This document shows positions 23,557 to 25,876 of a DNA stretch of 25,876 bases, one piece after another. This stretch comes from JBFMDU01 sp034431935 (GTDB taxonomy: Bacteria > Chloroflexota > Dehalococcoidia > GIF9 > JBFMDU01), in NCBI GenBank assembly GCA_034431935.1, contig DAOUCU010000028.1, forward strand, positions 1-25,876, in the 5' to 3' direction. The first letter of the stretch is position 1; the number at the start of each line of letters is the position of its first letter. The translations under genes were made by a program, and so were the position numbers. The notes beneath the pieces were generated by a model. The model had not been told where the DNA came from. It saw only the letters and a list, made by a program, of their open reading frames with translations, and did no database searches.

Positions 23557-24957
23557 TCAACAGCTTACGTCACTACCGGGGTGACGTATTAGTTCAGCCA
23601 GATCTATGGATTCCAGCATGGGATGAGGCGGTACAACACGCCTTGGAGTGTTTTTACCCAGTGGCCGGGTTGCATCAATGACCGCTCGAGGCATTGCCGA
23701 AAGACCTGGACCATCCTTTTCAGCCGGGTAATTGAAAATGTTGTTCTCACCGCGAACCGTTGTCGCTACCGCCCAGAGTACCTCGCGGTCATCATGAACA
23801 TTCACATCGTCATCCACGACGATAGCCATCGTCACCCACCTGTCAGCTCTGAGTACAGCCTCTCCTGCCCGTCTCCCGTCTAATTCCGATTCTTTCTTAA
23901 GCGACACGTACATGATGGTCTTGCCGGGATGACAATCGGGACCGTAGTTAACCGCAACAACTGATGGGATGACCGACCTGACCCTGTCCAGGTCCTCTAT
24001 CTGCCTGGCCAGAATGCTGACCATAAAGTGCTCCTGGTGAGCCGGATACAGATCATGGTATATGGCATCATGACGCATGGTGATGGCAGTGACCCTAATA
24101 ATGAAGCATGACCTCGCTTCGCCATAGAAGCCCATGGCCTCAGCGACCGGCCCATCAATAGACTGCTCGGTCGGATCAATCGTTCCCTCGATAGCAATCT
24201 CAGCATGCGCCGGCACAGGTAGATCAACAGTCAAGGCGGGCACCATTTGAATCGGCTCACCAAGCAAGCCGCCAGCAATTTCGAACTCGTTTACACCAAT
24301 CGGTGCCAAATGACCAGCTGCCATACCTACCAGAGGATGATGCCCGATTACCGTAACTACTTCCATTGGTCTGCCAAGCTCAGCGTAACGCTTGGCAATT
24401 ACAGTACCATTACTGCCGGGATTGATACGGCATCCCAGGCGGTCATTCCCCTTAAGCTCTTCACGATAGATCCCCACGTTGGGCTTGCCGCTCTCCGGCT
24501 CACGGCAAATCGTCATCCCCGATGAGATATACCTGGCTGAGTCACCAATTGCGTGCTTGGTAATTGGCAATGTCGTCAGGTCTACCTGGTCGCCTCTCAG
24601 TATTATTTCTTGGACCGGCGCTGTCTTCCCGCGGAAGACTTCGGTGGCAATGGTCTGGCCCATACGCTTACGGTAAGTTTCGACGATTGCCTGCTGCCCG
24701 CCGTTATCAATTTCGTCTCGTGCCATTCCCAACGCCAGTCCAAGCAGCGGATAGCTTCCAAATACATTAGTGGCCAGCGGTAATTTCGACCCCCTAATCT
24801 GCGGGCAAAAAACCACCGGGAAGCGGCCTTCCATTGCCAGCTTGTGCTGAAGCGCCGACACCTCTAAAACCGGGTCGAGCTCCCGGGTTGTCTCTATATA
24901 GTATCCCGCACCCGCTAACCTGGCGGTGTGTAGAAACTCTCTAAAGTCTTTGGTCAT
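23557..24957 (-). CDS. UbiD-family (prenylated-FMN-dependent) decarboxylase
   Basis: 466 residues, normal length. Family features are FREFLHTARLAGAGYYIETTRELDP at the N-terminus, NVGIYREELKG (160-170), where Asn160 and Arg165 match the metal ligand and prFMN-binding Arg, the acidic segment VNEFEIAGGLLGEP (222-235), VPAHAEIAIEG (248-258) and IDGPVAEAMGFYG (267-279), where Asp268 and Glu273 match the catalytic acid pair. The His metal ligand usually found about 23 residues after the Asn is not obvious. UbiD enzymes decarboxylate or carboxylate unsaturated or aromatic acids and need prFMN made by UbiX, which is not encoded in this window. The Shine-Dalgarno sequence is weak. The gene begins 7 nt after the TRAP permease stop, so the two are probably co-transcribed. 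Confidence 0.9.
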   Translation of the reverse strand: MTKDFREFLHTARLAGAGYYIETTRELDPVLEVSALQHKLAMEGRFPVVFCPQIRGSKLPLATNVFGSYPLLGLALGMARDEIDNGGQQAIVETYRKRMGQTIATEVFRGKTAPVQEIILRGDQVDLTTLPITKHAIGDSARYISSGMTICREPESGKPNVGIYREELKGNDRLGCRINPGSNGTVIAKRYAELGRPMEVVTVIGHHPLVGMAAGHLAPIGVNEFEIAGGLLGEPIQMVPALTVDLPVPAHAEIAIEGTIDPTEQSIDGPVAEAMGFYGEARSCFIIRVTAITMRHDAIYHDLYPAHQEHFMVSILARQIEDLDRVRSVIPSVVAVNYGPDCHPGKTIMYVSLKKESELDGRRAGEAVLRADRWVTMAIVVDDDVNVHDDREVLWAVATTVRGENNIFNYPAEKDGPGLSAMPRAVIDATRPLGKNTPRRVVPPHPMLESIDLAELIRHPGSDVSC

Positions 24958-24964
24958 GTAACTA

Positions 24965-25876
24965 CTATGCCTTAGCCACTTCCCTTGCCGATATCCGCCT
25001 TAGAAAGCCGACTATCACTACCACTGCTGCCAGCAGAAGTCCGATAACTACGGTTAACCACTCACCCCAACCTATACCGAGTCCTGCCATTACAAGAAAC
25101 GGTCGTGACCACACTGGAAGATTACCAATGCCGTAGAAGTATCCCTCCAGCCCCAGGGCGATCAATGTCGTGCCCGAGTAGGCTGCCAATGTAAACCACA
25201 AGATCTCGAGTGGCTCTCCCTGCAGAATAAGCGCTGGATGAGCGATAAAGAATACGGGCACGAAGAAAATGACCGCTCCCAGACGCATTGCGGTGAAACT
25301 GGTCTTCATAATGCTGGCGCCGGCCATGGCGGCACCAACCCATGCGGCAATAGCAACCGGAGGCGTGATCGCCGCCAGCATGGCATAGTAAAGGATAAAA
25401 AGGTGCACTGCTAAAGTATTTAAGTTTCCCGCCTGTATCGCGGCAGGAGCCATGGAAACAGCCAGAAAAATGTAGGCGATTATATCCATGCCGAGACAAC
25501 CAAGGATGTAACACGCCAGGACACCGAGAGCCAGGATTAGAAGAATGTTTCCGCCCGCAAGGGCTACGATTCCCGAAGTGAATTGATTGGATAAACCAGT
25601 AAACACGAACCCGGCCAGTATAAAGCAGAAAGGAAGAATCAGAGCCGTGGTCTGACTGACCATCGTGCCTATAGTGGTGAAAGCCGCAACAAACTTTTTC
25701 GGAGTCAGTGCAGTCTTCTTATTGGCATAGGAAAAGATGATCAGTACAACGGATGCATAGTACGGTGTTAAGTATTCCCACCTCATATAAAGAAGACCGA
25801 AAACCAGAAACGCAATTGCAAACAGGAACTGCCATCCGTCTTTTAGCGCCTGGACAGCAGATGGTATTTCTTCTCG
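24965..25876 (-). CDS. TRAP transporter large/fused permease subunit (DctM-like), partial
   Basis: The frame is open to the right edge: 30 further codons precede the internal ATG at 25786, so the N-terminal part lies outside the window. 303 residues are visible, with about eight membrane segments. These include the DctM-type stretches LGCLGMDIIAYIF and FILYYAMLAAITPPVAIAAWVGAAMAGASIM, where the AAITPPVA motif marks TRAP/TAXI permeases. The C-terminal tail with further membrane helices (ending RRISAREVAKA) is typical of the fused 4TM-12TM TAXI type. These carriers import organic acids using an ion gradient and a periplasmic binding protein, expected upstream beyond the window. It heads the visible part of the catabolic cluster. 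Confidence 0.88.
   Translation of the reverse strand, partial: REEIPSAVQALKDGWQFLFAIAFLVFGLLYMRWEYLTPYYASVVLIIFSYANKKTALTPKKFVAAFTTIGTMVSQTTALILPFCFILAGFVFTGLSNQFTSGIVALAGGNILLILALGVLACYILGCLGMDIIAYIFLAVSMAPAAIQAGNLNTLAVHLFILYYAMLAAITPPVAIAAWVGAAMAGASIMKTSFTAMRLGAVIFFVPVFFIAHPALILQGEPLEILWFTLAAYSGTTLIALGLEGYFYGIGNLPVWSRPFLVMAGLGIGWGEWLTVVIGLLLAAVVVIVGFLRRISAREVAKA

Noticed and set aside
1..25876. CRISPR arrays, insertion sequences, toxin-antitoxin or phage-defence genes
   Set aside because: No regularly spaced repeats, transposase motifs or terminal inverted repeats were seen. Apart from the possible recombinase scrap, the window is metabolic and repair genes.

Overview
Taxonomy and coding layout. 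This looks like chromosomal DNA from an anaerobic bacterium, most plausibly a Chloroflexi of the class Dehalococcoidia. That is an inference from gene content (2-oxoacid:ferredoxin oxidoreductase, HydB-type diaphorase, UbiD, TRAP transporter, ImuB/DnaE2 with a DUF6504 protein), not from a marker-gene comparison. Every intact gene lies on the minus strand, so transcription runs from high to low coordinates. The only plus-strand feature is a possible recombinase scrap.

1-5043: DNA damage tolerance. A minus-strand unit imuB - DUF6504 - dnaE2 (dnaE2 runs off the left edge) sits behind a promoter whose start region is covered by a near-perfect 24-bp palindrome, a candidate LexA operator. ImuB has lost the polymerase metal ligands but keeps a clamp-binding-like motif, as expected of a mutasome adaptor. 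Upstream lies a small Mth938-like protein. 5044-5496: a probable C-terminal remnant of a serine recombinase abuts the 3' end of tRNA-Pro(UGG), which has its own good promoter.

5542-11797: central energy metabolism. tRNA-Arg(CCG) and a tightly packed run of genes encode a 2-oxoacid (probably pyruvate):ferredoxin oxidoreductase (fused gamma-delta, alpha, beta) followed by NuoE-, NuoF- and truncated NuoG-like proteins. The NuoF homologue has the HydB architecture. Together they look like a machine that couples 2-oxoacid oxidation or synthesis to both ferredoxin and NAD(H).

11845-14884: membrane and stress genes: an ArsB/NhaD-type transporter, a universal stress protein and a TerC-family protein, with a promoter in front of the transporter.

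14887-25876: a catabolic cluster. In transcription order: TRAP-type permease (cut by the right edge), UbiD-type decarboxylase, FAD-linked oxidase, CCG-domain Fe-S protein, second FAD-linked (VAO/PCMH-type) oxidase, an alpha/beta-hydrolase-fold protein lacking the catalytic Ser and His, an AMP-forming acyl-CoA synthetase and a fumarate-reductase-like flavoprotein. Read together, this suggests uptake, decarboxylation or carboxylation, flavin-dependent oxidation with electrons leaving through a CCG Fe-S subunit, and CoA activation of an unknown, possibly aromatic, organic acid. The substrate cannot be named from sequence. The cluster and the oxidoreductase-diaphorase operon are the most interesting parts of the window.
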